A stretch of DNA of 64,000 bases from Himantopus leucocephalus (GCA_003993805.1 RSEF01000012.1:6020358-6084357), one strand, 5' to 3'; shown: positions 24,401 to 38,037, counted from the first letter of the stretch. A program made the numbers and translations. The notes: generated by a model from the letters alone, not told the origin.

Positions 24401-27400
24401 CTATCAAGTTGTCTGAAATTCTTTAGCAAGACTGAACATTAGCTTCCTTTAAAAACACTGAGCTCAGGAAAGGGGAAACAGCTTGACTTACTATTTATGT
24501 GCCAAGATAAATAAAAATGTCAGAGGAAGTGAACATTTTAAAAGATTGGGTAAACATACCTTAAGAGGGTGGCTCACTTTTCCTAAATTGTCCAAACACC
24601 CATACTACTTTTTTTTTTCCCCCATAAGAAACCCAACTGGAAATAAAATCTATTCCATGGCACAACTCTGCTGTGATGACAAGCAAACAAAAGAACACAA
24701 CCTCTGTCCAAGGTGCAATTTGGTCAGATCACTTTGGCCAGCAGCAGATACTGTTTCTTTTTACCAGTGTCTGGTTTTCTTTACCCGGGATGATGTTCTT
24801 ACCACGGCACGTGTAGCACCTACTGACTGCTTTGTGCTCTCCAAAACATCAGGCAGCTCAAAGTGTGATTTAGTCCTGTTTTCATCAGAGAGCCAATCTT
24901 CTACAGTTCAGCCAAGATATTAGTCAATCCAGGCAGTAAACATTATACACAGTTTTATCTATGGAAGTCTGAGCAACAGATAAGGGAGACAGTGCAGCAC
25001 TGTAATGATAAATCTAGGTACACGGTTCTTCAGCTTTCATTCAGCGAATGCCACTCTCTTCATCAGTTTGTCCTACTCTAATACCAAAGTTGAGACCTGA
25101 AGGATCTTATGGTACTCCCTAAAAGATAACCTTCAGAAACTTATATGTCAATGTTGTGTTAATCTTGGTTTTGAATGCGCTTTCCTTTTATAGACAAATA
25201 GTTTTCAAACATAAACAAATAAACAAATAAAAGTCAACTTCCTACATATCACCACTGTCGTACTTCCACAGTACCCTCCAGTTTATACTCTCAGGAGTGA
25301 TGAGACAGGCTCTTTACCCAAGCTTCTAAAACAGTTAATAATGACAGTCCTGAGAACACAGACACAAGGGCACTACGGACACTGGATAAAGAGACAACCT
25401 TGGTTGTTTGCAATCTGATTAAAATCAAAGCCTACATAAATGAAAAAATTCTACTCATTTGCTGGTTTGGTTCACACACTGGAAGGTGTGTGAGGTCCTG
25501 CTTGGCTTCCAGGAACCTGTTTATCTAGGTAGAAGCAGCTGGGAAATTTTGCTAGGTGCTGAAATTTTTTGCAGTGGGCAAAGCTATTCAGGATCAGATA
25601 TTCTGAGCAGAAGAATATGCAAAAGGATGATGTAAGAGTACCCAGAAGATAGTATGGAAGATACAGCATTCAGACAAATAACTGGAGTTTGCAAGAGAAG
25701 CAAGCTTACAAAGCAAACATAAGGACTAACTGCATGCACAAGTGTTTCAAACTCCGATGCTGCTCCTGACCTCAAGCACCAGTTATGGTACGCGTCAGAT
25801 GCAAGCCAGAAAACACTTCTGGTATTGATATGCAAACATGCACACCAGGCATCTTGCTTCATTTCAGACTTCCTAGATCTGACACTGCCATAGCAAACAG
25901 CTTGTACTAGGATGCAGAAACCTCAGTAGCAACGTGAATTGCTTGGGTTTTGCTCCTTTTGCATACTAATACTCTGTATTCTCTAACAGCTGACAGCTAC
26001 TTCATTCATTTCTGCTGACGTCTGAGCTCTGGTCCAAAGCAGAAGTTGCACATAAATCTCCTCTGAGGGTTCCCGGTTCCCTTATCTTTTCAAAAAAAGA
26101 GTGGCTGCAGAGGCTAAACCGGAAAGCTGGAGTTGGGCTTTTGTTCAGTCCCCTGCAGAAACGAGGACAAGAACAAAATAAAAGCTTTAGCTTCCGTAAA
26201 GACTTGAGGCGGTAGGGTGTAGGCATCTCGTCCGGGCCCACAGACCTACAGTTAGAACCGTAGCGTAGCCGCCTGGCTTGAGCGCACCCGCCTGCTGCGG
26301 AAGCTGAGCGAATACATCAGCTCCAGCCCTCACTTGGACTGCCAAATGCATAAGCAAGCATTTGTGAAGAAACAAAGTCCTCTGCGCTTCTGTTCTTTTT
26401 CTGTCCTGCTACCTACTGCAGAAACGTTTGGACTGTGAGTTTTGTGCTAATAAAGGTGGTGGGACTGACAGCTGAACAGCGGTCAACAGCATGAAAAGTC
26501 ACCCTGGTGCGCTCCACGCTCTGCAGCTTCACACTCAGCACCAGCTGATCCCGCCTGAAGAGCCGGCTCCAGCCCGGGGGCCTGCAGCACACATCTGCTC
26601 CAGGGCTCCTCTCCCCGCTGCACAAAGCCTTCCTCGTCCTCACCTGGAAGGGAAGCCGTTCCCCAGGAGGCAGTTTTTTCTGGGTGCCTTTGCTGAGCTT
26701 GCCAGCCAGCCAGGCTGCCCGGCGGTGCAAAGGTTGCGCTGGGAACTGGATGGAGAGCAGCAGTTGTGCTGTTTAGGTCGGGTGAACTCGCATACCCGAT
26801 TGCAGTTGTATGTTTTGCTGAGCGAAGAGAAGCAGAATTTCTGAAGTGTGGTGTAGTGTGGAGAGATTAACAGAGCAGCAGAGCAAGCAGTACTGGTAAG
26901 CTATAAAGTTCAGGGCAAGCACTGGGGTGGGATGAAGTGAGAAAACAAATGGCATTACAGGGGAGTCCCATGACAACAGGACTCAAAGTAACACACAAAC
27001 AGGAAGCGAAGGAAGGAGGAAAGGATAGCTGAGTGAAATTGAACCGTACAATTATTTTCTTTGGCTTATTTCCTTTCCACCCAGCCTCTCATACGTTAGT
27101 AAGCTAATGTTACCATCGTTCCAATCCTCAAGCAATGCTTTTGAAACTCATGTGTGCCACTGATTGAAGAGCACAGTGGCACAGATAAGCTGTTCTATGG
27201 GATACCAATGCCTTACGCTCAGCCGTTTAAAACAGCTCGCCCCTCCCCATTTCCCATCTCATCGTTTCTGCTACTGATAACACAAAGGTGTTTTATTTTT
27301 GCATTAGTCTATTCATCACGTTAATCAAGAGATGCAAAACATCACAGTTATACTAACACGTCCTACAGACAGTATCCAACTAGTAAGGTCTTATTACTAG

Positions 27401-27516
27401 GAAATGTTTTCCTATGGCCCTTCACTGGAAAGAAACACATCTGAGGCCACGCCGCTTTGGCAGCAGTTATCAAACAAGGAAAAAGAGCACAGTGTCTAAA
27501 AGGCAATATATTCCTC
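18416..27516. other. non-coding region without recognisable genes
   Basis: No recognised exon, RNA gene or intact repeat. The longest ORF (24483-24923, 146 residues, plus strand) begins in AT-rich sequence and has no domain or signal that I know. A TTTATT/AAAC-type low-complexity stretch lies near 25200-25230. The one distinctive part is the CpG-rich patch at 26215-26800, listed separately. Confidence 0.55.
26215..26800. promoter_or_regulatory. CpG-rich patch, possible weak or alternative promoter
   Basis: At least nine CpGs fall in about 100 bp at 26220-26320, and further CpGs are scattered to about 26800, in contrast with the CpG-poor surroundings. On the minus strand, TTCCAG followed by GTGAGG (boundary near 26645) is a strong splice-donor match inside a 105-codon ORF (26413-26730). 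This would suit a first exon of a longer minus-strand transcript, but the encoded peptide is not one I recognise and its frame at the donor differs from that of the IQSEC1 exon. Confidence 0.3.
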
Positions 27517-27566
27517 CCCCCCCCCCCCCCCNNNNNNNNNNNNNNNNNNNNNNNNNNNNNTTTTTT
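27517..27566. other. assembly gap flanked by poly-C and poly-T
   Basis: A run of 15 C (27517-27531) leads into 29 unknown bases (27532-27560), followed by six T. The gap length may be nominal. The real sequence is probably a C-rich homopolymer or G-quadruplex-forming tract that stalled sequencing. Confidence 0.95.
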
Positions 27567-28487
27567 GGAACTGAATCCAAGAATATTCTCTAGATGAAGC
27601 CCTGTGGAAGGGGCACACAGCTGAACCAACACCCTCTATTGCACACTCTGAGTACCATAATAAACACACAGCAGCACAACAGGCCATTTCTCAAGCTACA
27701 TTCTTCGCTCCCTGCGTTCTCCTCTGCTGATTGCTGCCTTGAAGACTGTCTCAATTGATTCTTAAATTGTCTTAAATCTTAGGAAAATACTGTTGGAGTA
27801 CACAACATCAGTATTAAACTGTCTGCCTCGAGCCTGAAGAGGTCATCATAATCAACCCCTTGCCTCCCAAGAAGTTGGGTTTTCTCCCCTTTGTCCTCCA
27901 ATATAATTGCATTATAATTGTGCTGCTTAGCTGCGGTTCAACTGATGCTTTCTGTATCTCCAAAGTGGACTTCAGCATTGAACTTACGCTTGGGAAAACT
28001 GGAAAGACTGGGAAATACATTGTTTCCCTTTTCTGTTTTCCTGCAAATATTAGTTGCTTCCAGTAATTCATTGCTATGCTCACTATTGAAAGTTCAAGAC
28101 AGTCCAGCTATGTTTCCTCTGCATTTTAATAACACATAGAAATAAAAAGTGGGATGCAGCAAGTTATGCTGTAATGTATAACATGTGATTACGCTCATTT
28201 AAATAATACTGTCAATTCAGCATTGCCTGCAAGACACTGAGGGTAACTCACTTAGAGATCGGGTTTCACTTGAAAGAGGTAAAAATGTTTTCCAAACACC
28301 ATATTCTGCAGATGTCACGCACACAGCATGTACACACACACAAAAATCACACTTTAAACAATTTTATTTCTCTGTCTCATTGTTCAAGCATATGAAATAG
28401 ATACTGTCTAATGCTCCTAGGCAGCTGTGAGAGCACAGCACCGGCAACGAAGATTTCTAGAATCTAACTCCGCCTCTAATATCAACT

Positions 28488-28565
28488 TTCCTCTGCAGCT
28501 GAACAAACCGTTCTCTCCCTTCCTCTCCCTCACTCTTTCCATCTGGAAAAATGAAGACATTTGCA
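28488..28565 (+). repeat. possible MIR-like SINE remnant
   Basis: The order TTCCTCT, then CTCACTCTTTCCATCTGGAA, then AATGAAGACATT resembles the amniote MIR core in the CCTCAGTTTCCCCATCTGTAAAATG orientation. It is degenerate and recognised by eye only. Confidence 0.25.
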
Positions 28566-30764
28566 TCTGTACTGTGGGTGCCTGTGCTGTGCATATAAAT
28601 CAGTAAACGGTTTAAAAATGATTTGAAGATGAAAAGTTACATATTTCTGATTTAATGCCTTTTATATTTTTGTGGAACAAAACAAAAAACCCAACAAACC
28701 CTGCAAACCTAGCTTCATTAAGGATCCGATCCAGAGCCCATGAAACTATTTCCTTGAGGCTGTGGCACAGGCACCTCGTGCCTGATACTAAATATGAGAG
28801 AGTTCTCATTGCAACCCAAGATGAACATCTACCAGCTATCAGAGCAGACGCGATTACAACAAACGGCAGCAGACTCGGCTCTCCTCCCCAGGCCCTCGTC
28901 CTGGACCCCTGAATGCCGCTACGCTGCGTAACAACTGCCAGCACCCAGATGAGCCCTTCCTCTTACTGAATGCTACTATACACCAGCTTCGAAAACCCCT
29001 CGGATAGCATCATCTTGGTACACGTTGACACTGGTCACATTAGCAAACAAGCGGCTAAAACATTTACTAAACTCCAGGCTGCTCAGTCTTTTGCATGTTT
29101 AGGGCCTGGTATTTTTTTTTCTCAGAGACCTAAAAGAACGAGGGGGCTGGATGAAACTGAATTTCAGCAGGATTTTTCACTTTGGCAAATGTGGCTGCTT
29201 GAGGAAGTAACCAGCTATGCTGTTTCATATAAGAGGCACAGACATATAGTTTTGTTTTGTTGAAAAGTGAGTATTTTTTAAAAAAGTTTTTTTTTTTTCT
29301 TTTTTCCTTTCATCTCCCTTCTCACGCTTCTGGAGGCAATTTAATTTTCCAATAGGCACAGCAAAGCGGCCTGATAACATTCTACACTTTGACAAATCTA
29401 ACGTTTCTGCTTCTAAAGGAGTCCCCTCTAACAAATGCAGTAGCTTCTGCCTGGGAGAAGTCTCAAAACAAGATCCAACTTGCCTGCAATTGTTTTTTTC
29501 CTTAATAAAAATTCTCTCCTGGAAAATGTGAATTTCCTTCAGAAGCTTTTAATTATGCTGAAGACTAAGGATTGGGGAAGCAGGAATATCAAAGTATTGG
29601 GACATCAACATTACAATTGCATAGTCTACTTATTTAAGCTTCCAGCTCCCTCCACGAACACCGAAACTCCTGGTTGTCCTCGCTTAGGATGCATTTCTTA
29701 TTGTGACAGCATTGCCATTTACAGGTAAGAGTCTTTTTTAAAAAAAAAAATAATTATGGCTGTCCATACAATAGCCCCCAGCTAAGCACTGGCATACGCT
29801 AGAAAATACCCTTTGCCTTGCTTCATTGCAACAGCCTCGTTCACAGCCTTGCCCCCAGCACGAGCCTCCTTTGTTCCCGAGTAGCACACGAGCGTAGGAG
29901 ATCATAAGTGATGCTGAACAGCCTTATACACCACTCAGGACTGCAGCAAACGAGCAATTCCCCGCCTGCACATTAAAGCAAAACTAATATTATTTACTTT
30001 TTTTAAAAAAATATCTAAATTTGTTGATAGAGTAATGAAAAAATGCTCCAACTTCATGCAGTTGCTGATGCACTGTTTGCCCTTCACGAACACTGTTTCA
30101 AACTGGCAACTGTGTCTATGTAAATTAAGGGGTTTATTGCTTTACTGCTGTTCAGCATGGGGGCCATTCAGTTTTTACTAGAGTTCCTTTGGCATAAAGA
30201 GCATGACTTGACTAGTAATGAGACATGCCTTGTCTCTATACCCTCTATAAATATAATGATTTCATCAAGAAGGACTTAAGTCCCCCAAGGCCCCCCCCAA
30301 TTTGTGTACTGTATATGAAACTTTTACATCCAACGTGCACAATCCTTACTACCCGGGTTACAGTAAACCCAAAAACATGCATAGGAAAGGCTCTGAATCT
30401 TCAAACATGTAATCACGTAAATAACTCCATTCTAATGAAGCTATAAATTTATAAATTCAAGACCTATATTTTTTTCTTAAGCTCTAAAACAGTACCTTTT
30501 GTTCTCATTAATTTAGAAAAAAATGTTTAAAGTTATTTATTTCAGAAAAAAAAATTGGGAAAAAACCCCTTAGATTAATGCTTTTAAACAGTACCATGTT
30601 TAAAGTAAAGGGTAATTTAGTGAAATAAAAAGTCATTTTTAGTAATATATTGCAGTACTTTTCTCCTCCTCAAGCACTTTTTAAAAAGCAGGAAACAGAG
30701 TTTCTCACGTGGTGGCCAGACCCATGGACGTTGCACACCAACTTGCTTTGAGACGAATGGCACC

Positions 30765-30915
30765 TTACTCGGGAGCCCAGCACACACTTTGGCACACGCC
30801 TTCCCAAGCCCCGGCCTGAGCGGGGAGAAGCGCGCCACATTCCTCTCCGGCCGGGCTGGGCCATACACCAGGCATGGCAAAGTGCCCGCCGGGAGGACCA
30901 GGAAGGTTCGGACTG
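30765..30915. other. small CpG-rich patch
   Basis: About a dozen CpGs lie within roughly 150 bp (for example GCGCGCC and CCGGCCGGG), well above the local background. It is too short for a classical CpG island and no exon was recognised beside it. Confidence 0.45.
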
Positions 30916-31705
30916 AGGGACACAGCTGAATTTCTCGGCCTGTGACCTTCTCAAAGTGACACAGGCTCTCACCCCCAAATACCCTTTAATCCACTGATGC
31001 AACGCTACTGACACCTCTCAGTCTGCTTAAAGAAATTCCGTATTTAGATGTCAGCCTCGTTCAACCTCCCCCCAAATCTGTTGGCCGGCGGCCCTTCAGT
31101 GTACAAAACTTAGGTTCAAATTTACTGGTTTCATACCATCCCTATCTAATCTATAGCAGAGAAACATTGCTGACATTTATATCAACGAGTATATGGTAAG
31201 TCAAGGTTATTAAGTCAATCTGGTTATGAATTTTAACTTTAACTAGGCTTACCACTTAAGGGTATTTTTCATTCCTTTACTTCCAACTGCATGTAGACAT
31301 TGAGAGATCCGTAAGAGCGCCATCTCCAAATCAGACTACCCTGAAAAGACTAAAAGCACTCACTTTTGGACAGGCAGCACATAGGAGAGCTTTGGTTTTT
31401 AAATGGGAATCCCGCGACTTCCTGCCCTGGGTGCTGGTGGCAGCTCCGATTTCTGCTTTGCTTGTTCTAACTGTTCCTCAGCTTTGACAGAACACAGTCA
31501 AACCCCATCCAAAGCAGGTTAAAGTAATTGGTTCTTGGAAAAAACAGCAACCATTAATACCCCATTAAAATAAGAAGATATTAATCTACTATCATTAATC
31601 TAGTATCTTTTAAATCCAATGACACCGACAGGAATTAACAAATTGGTTTTAAAAACATATTAAGCACAAGAAATGTATTGCATATACTAAGAGATATAAA
31701 AAAAT

Positions 31706-31721
31706 ACACACACACACACAC
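31706..31721. repeat. (AC)8 microsatellite
   Basis: Eight AC units, followed by a C-rich stretch. Confidence 0.95.
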
Positions 31722-34700
31722 CTCCCCCCCAACTCTCGACCACTCCATCCACATGCCCTCGCTACGCATTATGCAAGCAGAGAACACCTATACCCACAGG
31801 CCAGGCCAGGAGCTGCGCTCTGGGAACGCTGCGAGGAACACACATGTCTGTCCTATGAACCCCCGCATTCCTCTATACGAGACAGACACGAGACTGGCTT
31901 TTTAAAAACCCGAAGCATACTCATGGTTTGCATGAAAACCCCCTCCTTTAGCAAGGGCATAGACTGCATGCGATTGAACAGAAGGATTTTGCTTCCTGAA
32001 ACATTCTGCTCCCTCTGCTGTAGGATTGTTTATTGTTCTGATGATTTATTTAAAAGCAGATAGACAAAGAAGAAGAAATACAGCCAGCAACAAAATCAAC
32101 AGAAATTCACCCGAAGGGATTCAGGGTGGGCACAGACTTGATTGACTAAATGCAAATAAGAAACCCGAACCTACAGTCTCGAATCAATGCCAGCAATCTA
32201 CATAACACAGTACATCAGCTACGATGATTAACACGCTTATTTCTTTTTTTTTCTGAGAACTTGGTATGCTTTATAAGAATAAAACACGACATTCCGTTAA
32301 TTCTAGCACGTTAAATGGATAGCTTTGCCTTGAAAAGACTGGTTTTCTATCATTTTAAGGAAAACAAAACCTTTATACATGACTACTTCAGGGATAACAG
32401 AAAGCTGTATAATTAGAAAATGTCATCTGCTGCACCTAGAAAGCCTTGTTTTGCCTCACCCCCTGCCCAGTACATGCACGAACAGAATTTATTAATATTT
32501 TCCTCCGCCGTTAGCCCGATACATTAAATCATCCTCTCTGTAGCGAAGCTACTGCTGCAGCAACTTCCTGCACTGCATCATTCACCTACCTCTGACTTCA
32601 TTGTTCCACGGGCCATGAATAAATAAAATCAAAGATCCAGGTGGAGCTGTGACGGTTTCCCTTTGCGGTGGATGCGCAGCAGGAAGATGAAAAGAGCTGG
32701 CCGGTCCTACAGGAGGCTGGAGCTGGGTCAGTGCCTCGCTCTGGAGCAGGGAAGCGCAGGGCTCTTCGCAGCCTGATATACTGTACTGCTCAGCACATTT
32801 ACCTAACGTCGCTGGGATGGGCCGGACCTCCGAGCTTCTGCTCAGCAGCTTTCCTACCCCAGCGTACCCGCAGACATGCCACGGCTCCCTGGCGATTCTG
32901 GCTAGTAAGCAATCTCGCTGCAAGGTCAGTGCCCTTTTCAGCCTCGCAAGCCGGAGCAGACAGCTTAAGCAGCAGATGCTAGGCTGTATAAAAACGATGA
33001 CGCTATGTGTGCCTTCCCAAAACTAAATCACTTTCTAAATTTGCTACTAATTCTCAGGTAATACTCAACTCCGATACTGCTCAGCCCAAAATGGGGTATA
33101 TTACTGACTTACAACTCAAAATCTGAAACAATACCAGTGATGCATAAGCATCAGAATGCTGTAGAATAACTCTGATGCCTAAGCAGAAATTATTTAACCT
33201 CTAATCAGAATTTTGTGATTTTTCTTCCCCTGCATTGTCGTCTTAAACATCACCGAACCAGACAGAATACATATCAGCCCCTCAGAGCTCCCAGTGTTTC
33301 TTGAACTCTGCCCATTGCCTCCGTCAGACTTTTGCACGTCACTGGAAGTGCTGAAGTGCAACTGTATCAACATGAACGGGTGCTCAGCACCTTTCATTGA
33401 AAAATTTATTGCTCAGGCTTTTCCAGCCTTCAGTGAAAACAGTTTTCCCCATCTCTTCTTTCCTGAGAAGTATCTCTAACACAGAGGTGCATATTCTGCG
33501 TTTGCTGTTACTGTGGCATTTTCAATACATCTTGAAATAAAACCCGAAGCGTGGGCTAGACGGCCAGTATTTCTTTGTGTAGGGCAGCCTAAAGTAATTC
33601 AGGTTTTAAAATCATAAATTACCTAAGAAAGCAACACTGTTTACACTGTTTCTGTCTAACCCATGAAACTTGAGCTAAGCTTTTACTCAAGTTCACGTGG
33701 CCTTTAGAATAGTCTGAGTACAGACAAATCCTGCCAAAGCCAACCCCAATTAAAGCTCACTAGTTGCCGTGGTTCAAACAGCAGCAAATCACAGACACGT
33801 CATGCAAAAAAAGTAAACCAGGATGTGTTAAACCAAATGCAAGATCTTTTCCATTATTTTGCCAGAGGCTTCGACATCCCTTGAAAAGGTAAATCTTTGA
33901 ATGAAAATTTCCCAGCTACCTTTCTGGAGCTTTGCATACAGATGTAATGGTAGATTAGGAGCTTTATATTAGCAGCATAATAAATAGAATATACGAAGTA
34001 CCGCATGCAGCTTTTCCTACCTGTCAGATAACTGTATAGCGCGTGTTATGATAGTATCTGACTACGTGACGCCACTGACTGTAATTAGCATGAGAGATAA
34101 GGAACCATCCCTGTCCCCGTCTGGCATGGAAATGCAGGGAGTTCAGCTGAGCCAAACTTGGAGCCCAAGGGTTTTTACAATCCTTCCCCAAATCCGAGAA
34201 AGAGTTACTGTGTACTGCTTCACTTTGTACTTACCAGACTCCCCTGATCCTAAAATTCCTTCATTTGATCCAGCTCTATTAGTTTGCTGGGATAGTATTA
34301 CTAATGGTCACTTTCAAAGAGGCTGTCACCAGAGGACTGGAAGCTCTTTCAAAAACTGGGAATTACGGCAGGAGTTAAGTGGAATTCAGGCTAGACAGAC
34401 AGGGTTTTCCCCCTTTTGACAATACCATACAGTAAATTACAAGGTATCTGAAATCCAGGCTGTCCTGTCAGGCTGCCATGTTTCAAAGCCCCTATATCAA
34501 ACCACGCACGTCGTCTGTGGGCTGCTCACCCTCCTTCGTGCTCTCACTCTCCCCTTGGTGCCTCCTCACTGAAGGCACATCTTTACGCTTTGCGGTCATA
34601 GGGACTCACTCCCCCCTACACACTCCCTTGTATCATCCCAACCTTTCGGTTCACCTCTGCAGGGATGCATGAAGCGGATGCTTTTTATGAGACAGAAATA

Positions 34701-37234
34701 GCGCGCTCAAAGGGCCAGAGTGCTGACATGCATTTTCAGACAAATTCCTCGTGCAGCCAAGGGAGCTCACTGTGGAGCCATGGCTGTGAGCAGTCAGTAC
34801 GTTTCCAACATGTAAACGTGGCCACACAAAAACATTAGGGAGATAATTCAATTCAACTAGGAGAGGAAATACAGAGGGACTAAAAGGATATACGAGTGTG
34901 CCTGTGTGTCGGGCTGCCATCTCGCTTTCTCCATCGTTCCCAAGCATTCCTTCGGCATAAGTCCAAGACCTCCGGTGCAACCAGAATCTCTCTTTGCCGC
35001 CTCCCTACATGGGATCCTCCTGTTTGAAGGCAGCGTGTCCAGAGACACGCTTCTCAGCACATTTCTGCATAAAAGTGATCCCTGACAGTTTGCCTGCTGT
35101 ATGATTCCTTCATCATCTTTCTCACGGAATTTGTCATCTCTCTTTCAGAGTTCAAGGTCAGAACATACACAACCCAAAACCTTATGCACAGCATCCCAGT
35201 GAATGGAGGGTCCCGTGGGCTAAGCAACCTCCTGCACCCAGGCCTTGCATCACTGCCTCTGGAGTGGCTTTCCAGTACAGAGGTAAAAAAAGAACCGGGG
35301 AGGGGGGAGAAGCCTAAATTCAAAATCCAAGTGTGCCACCTCTCCAAAATCCACACCAGAAATCCTTAAAAGCTTGCTTCAGCTTTCCCTGTGCAAAAAT
35401 TGGAGATAATTTCCACTCCCTTCTGAGATTTTCAATGCAACGATGCTGAATAAGTGCAAAATATCATTGAAATATGTATTGGTAAGAACAGTTTATATTA
35501 CTCTCACAAGGACAAAATAAAAAAGACTGTCAAGCCTGCATTCTTCAAAAGACCAGCTGGAGCTGGGAAGAAATCTTCTCGTATGAGGCTGTCTAATTAG
35601 CTGACTGGAGGAAGGCATTCATCCTTCTACGCTGTGAGACCCCAAGAGCTGGAGGTCTGATCAGTTTTACACTCCGGGAACAGCTTAGTTTCTTTGTGTT
35701 ATTCTTACTGCGCTGCTGAAGTTGTTTTGGGAGATGGAGGAGGTCACCGTTTTGTAAGAGTTGATTTACTTTTCCTGATGTTTTCTACTTGAAACCTCTT
35801 AATAGTTCAGCGACCTCAGCCTGTTTTAAAGCAAATCAGTTATGATGTCACTATGAGGATTTTGACCTTCAGAGAGAGAAAACATCGTAGTGTGGAGCTC
35901 AGACACCTGGGATTAGGCACAGATGCATGAGAAAAGCAGCAGCGGCGTGAGGAAGCCAAAAGGGCTCTGTGGTCCCAGGAAAAGGGGCGTTGGCACAAAT
36001 CCTGATAAAAGTTGGGTGAATGACACTGAAGCAGCCCGTTTGCTTTTACATACCATCACTTGCTCCTCTTATTTGAGCTAAAAGTCTAACATCTGCTCAG
36101 GTAAGTCTCCCTGAAAGTCAAAGCAGAAAAAGCTCAAGATCACATAATTCTGATCCTACTTTTATTTACCTCTGTAAAGTCGGGGAAATACTCATTTGCA
36201 TTTATCAGAATTATCCCTGTCCTAAAGCAGAGCCTTAGACAAGACAAAGTGCCAGGAAGTTTTGCCTTGAATGGATGCAGATTGCAATTTGCAGCTAAAA
36301 GGGCATTCATCTTAAATGCATTATGCTTCCTTTCTGCGCTTGGGCTTGTGCAATTCATCTGTACAGTTTACATGTTGCGTGTCTGACACCTCCAGGATTG
36401 TGAAAGGTGCCAGATGGACAATTTTGGTCCTGTTTAGCCGCTGAACAAAATCCATATACAAGCCCTCTTGACACTGCCTCAGGCATGCACGTGCATATAT
36501 AAACCGCACAGTGTGTGTTATTCTATATTTTAACACATGCTTAGGAGACAATTCCAAGCTCCTCCCCAACGAGAACACGTCTTATAAAAGCACTGCCTTG
36601 TCCACAAGCAAGTCTTGTGATCACGGGAGCCAACATACCTGCTGTGCTATCAGCGACCATTGCCGCCATCTACACAAAGGCAAAAAGAAACCAACAAGTC
36701 TACGTTTTCCTGGGAAAACTTAGTCTTGGAACATTGGATCATCGCCAAACATTGCCTTGGTCCTCCCGTACAACTGACTGCATTCCCGAACCAAAACACG
36801 CCAGCTTAGCCTACCTAATTCAACACTGCAGCGGCTGGCCTAAAAGTTACTGTGAGTGGGACGGATTCAATGGATTGGAGGTAGAGCGCAAGGCTGCCTG
36901 GTCCCAGCACCTGACAAGAATGGCTCTCTAGCTCATAGATACACCTGCAGAAGGTCTTGGCGCCTTCCTGAATTCACAAAATCCTTCCTCTATATTACAT
37001 AAGCGTACTAATAAAAGCAGATAAACTCTACGCAAACGTTACCTGTTGAGCGCAACAACTATAGCCTCTAATAATTATAGCAGGGAAACTAATTCACTCT
37101 CAAAGAGTAATTTATTTTGATTACCTTTTTTTTTTCCCCGCCATAATCTCTACATGATTTAGTTTTTAAGATAAATTCAAACCAAATTTTTTCTGTTCTG
37201 GATTACTGTCCACCAAAACAGAGCTGAAGGTAAC

Positions 37235-37256
37235 CTGTATGTGCTGTCACATACAG
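37235..37256. repeat. short inverted repeat (9-bp stem, 4-nt loop)
   Basis: CTGTATGTG and CACATACAG pair perfectly around the four bases CTGT. No function is assigned. Confidence 0.65.
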
Positions 37257-37929
37257 TGGGATTTCAATTACCTTTAGAATAATACCCAGTCAAGTGGTAA
37301 GAAATTACTACATAGGTTTGAAATTAAAGGACAGACAGTGCAGTTTTAGCTATATTTTTGGCAATAATGTAGCAGTAGCAATAGAGATATAAAAGAACAT
37401 CACATAAGATGATTTCATTGCTGCCTTCTGTGAAAACAGTAATGAATCCTGTCCGCTGACACCTTCCCAGCTAGTCTGCAAAGAGGAGAAACTGTTGGGA
37501 AATGAAGCAACCTACATCAAAGCTGTGCTACATGTGAAGTAGTGTCTTCAGGAAACAGACAAATGTGTACTGTTACTTATATAATTATTATTATTTTTTT
37601 TTTTTGGTACAGGCCATTTTAGTTGCAGAAGAAATAGTAAGTGACCAGAGACCAGACTTAAGCCACGTGCCGTGGGGGTGCAGCAGTCAGCTCCACGGAA
37701 GCCGCAAAGGCTGCCGTGCTGCTGAAGACACCTTGGTACTTCACTTTCCCCTCCTGAGGTCTGCGCTTGTACTTCAGTAAATCCTGTTCTGCAGACAAGG
37801 ACTCTTCTGGTCCTATTATATCCGAAATGGAATAAAATATCCTGCACTTCGAAGAACAAAGAATGAGCTGCTGACCATTGCAGCAGCTGCCTGAAGGAGG
37901 CAATAGCTTTTATCACTGTCTAGACTTCA

Positions 37930-38005
37930 AAGGTGGGGAAACTGAGGCAAAAAACCCCCCAGTCAGTGGCAAGAATTTTGGTTAGAAATGGAGAATTGCA
38001 GCACA
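37930..38005 (+). repeat. probable MIR-family SINE fragment
   Basis: AGGTGGGGAAACTGAGGCAA, then AGTCAGTGGCAAGAATTTTG, matches in order two conserved blocks of the MIR core (GATGGGGAAACTGAGGC and AGTAAGTGGCAGAGCTGGGATT). Amniote MIR-type elements survive in bird genomes as diverged fragments. The intervening bases (AAAACCCCCC) have drifted. Confidence 0.45.
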
Positions 38006-38037
38006 TCCCATTCCTTCCTTAAAAATAAAACACAAGC

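Larger units (their letters stand above)
27567..37929. other. non-coding region without recognisable genes
   Basis: No coding exon or RNA gene recognised. It contains an AC repeat at 31706-31721, T runs near 29290, a possible MIR-like stretch near 28488-28565, a CpG-rich patch at 30765-30915 and a small hairpin at 37235-37256. ORFs up to 123 residues (34048-34419 plus; 37548-37916 minus) have no recognisable family. Confidence 0.55.

Noticed and set aside
24483..24923. 146-residue plus-strand ORF as a gene
   Set aside because: Its composition follows the local AT-rich sequence, including codons read through a T run, and it shows no family signature.
34048..34419. 123-residue plus-strand ORF as a candidate exon
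   Set aside because: No recognisable family, no neighbouring CpG island and no partner exons could be identified.
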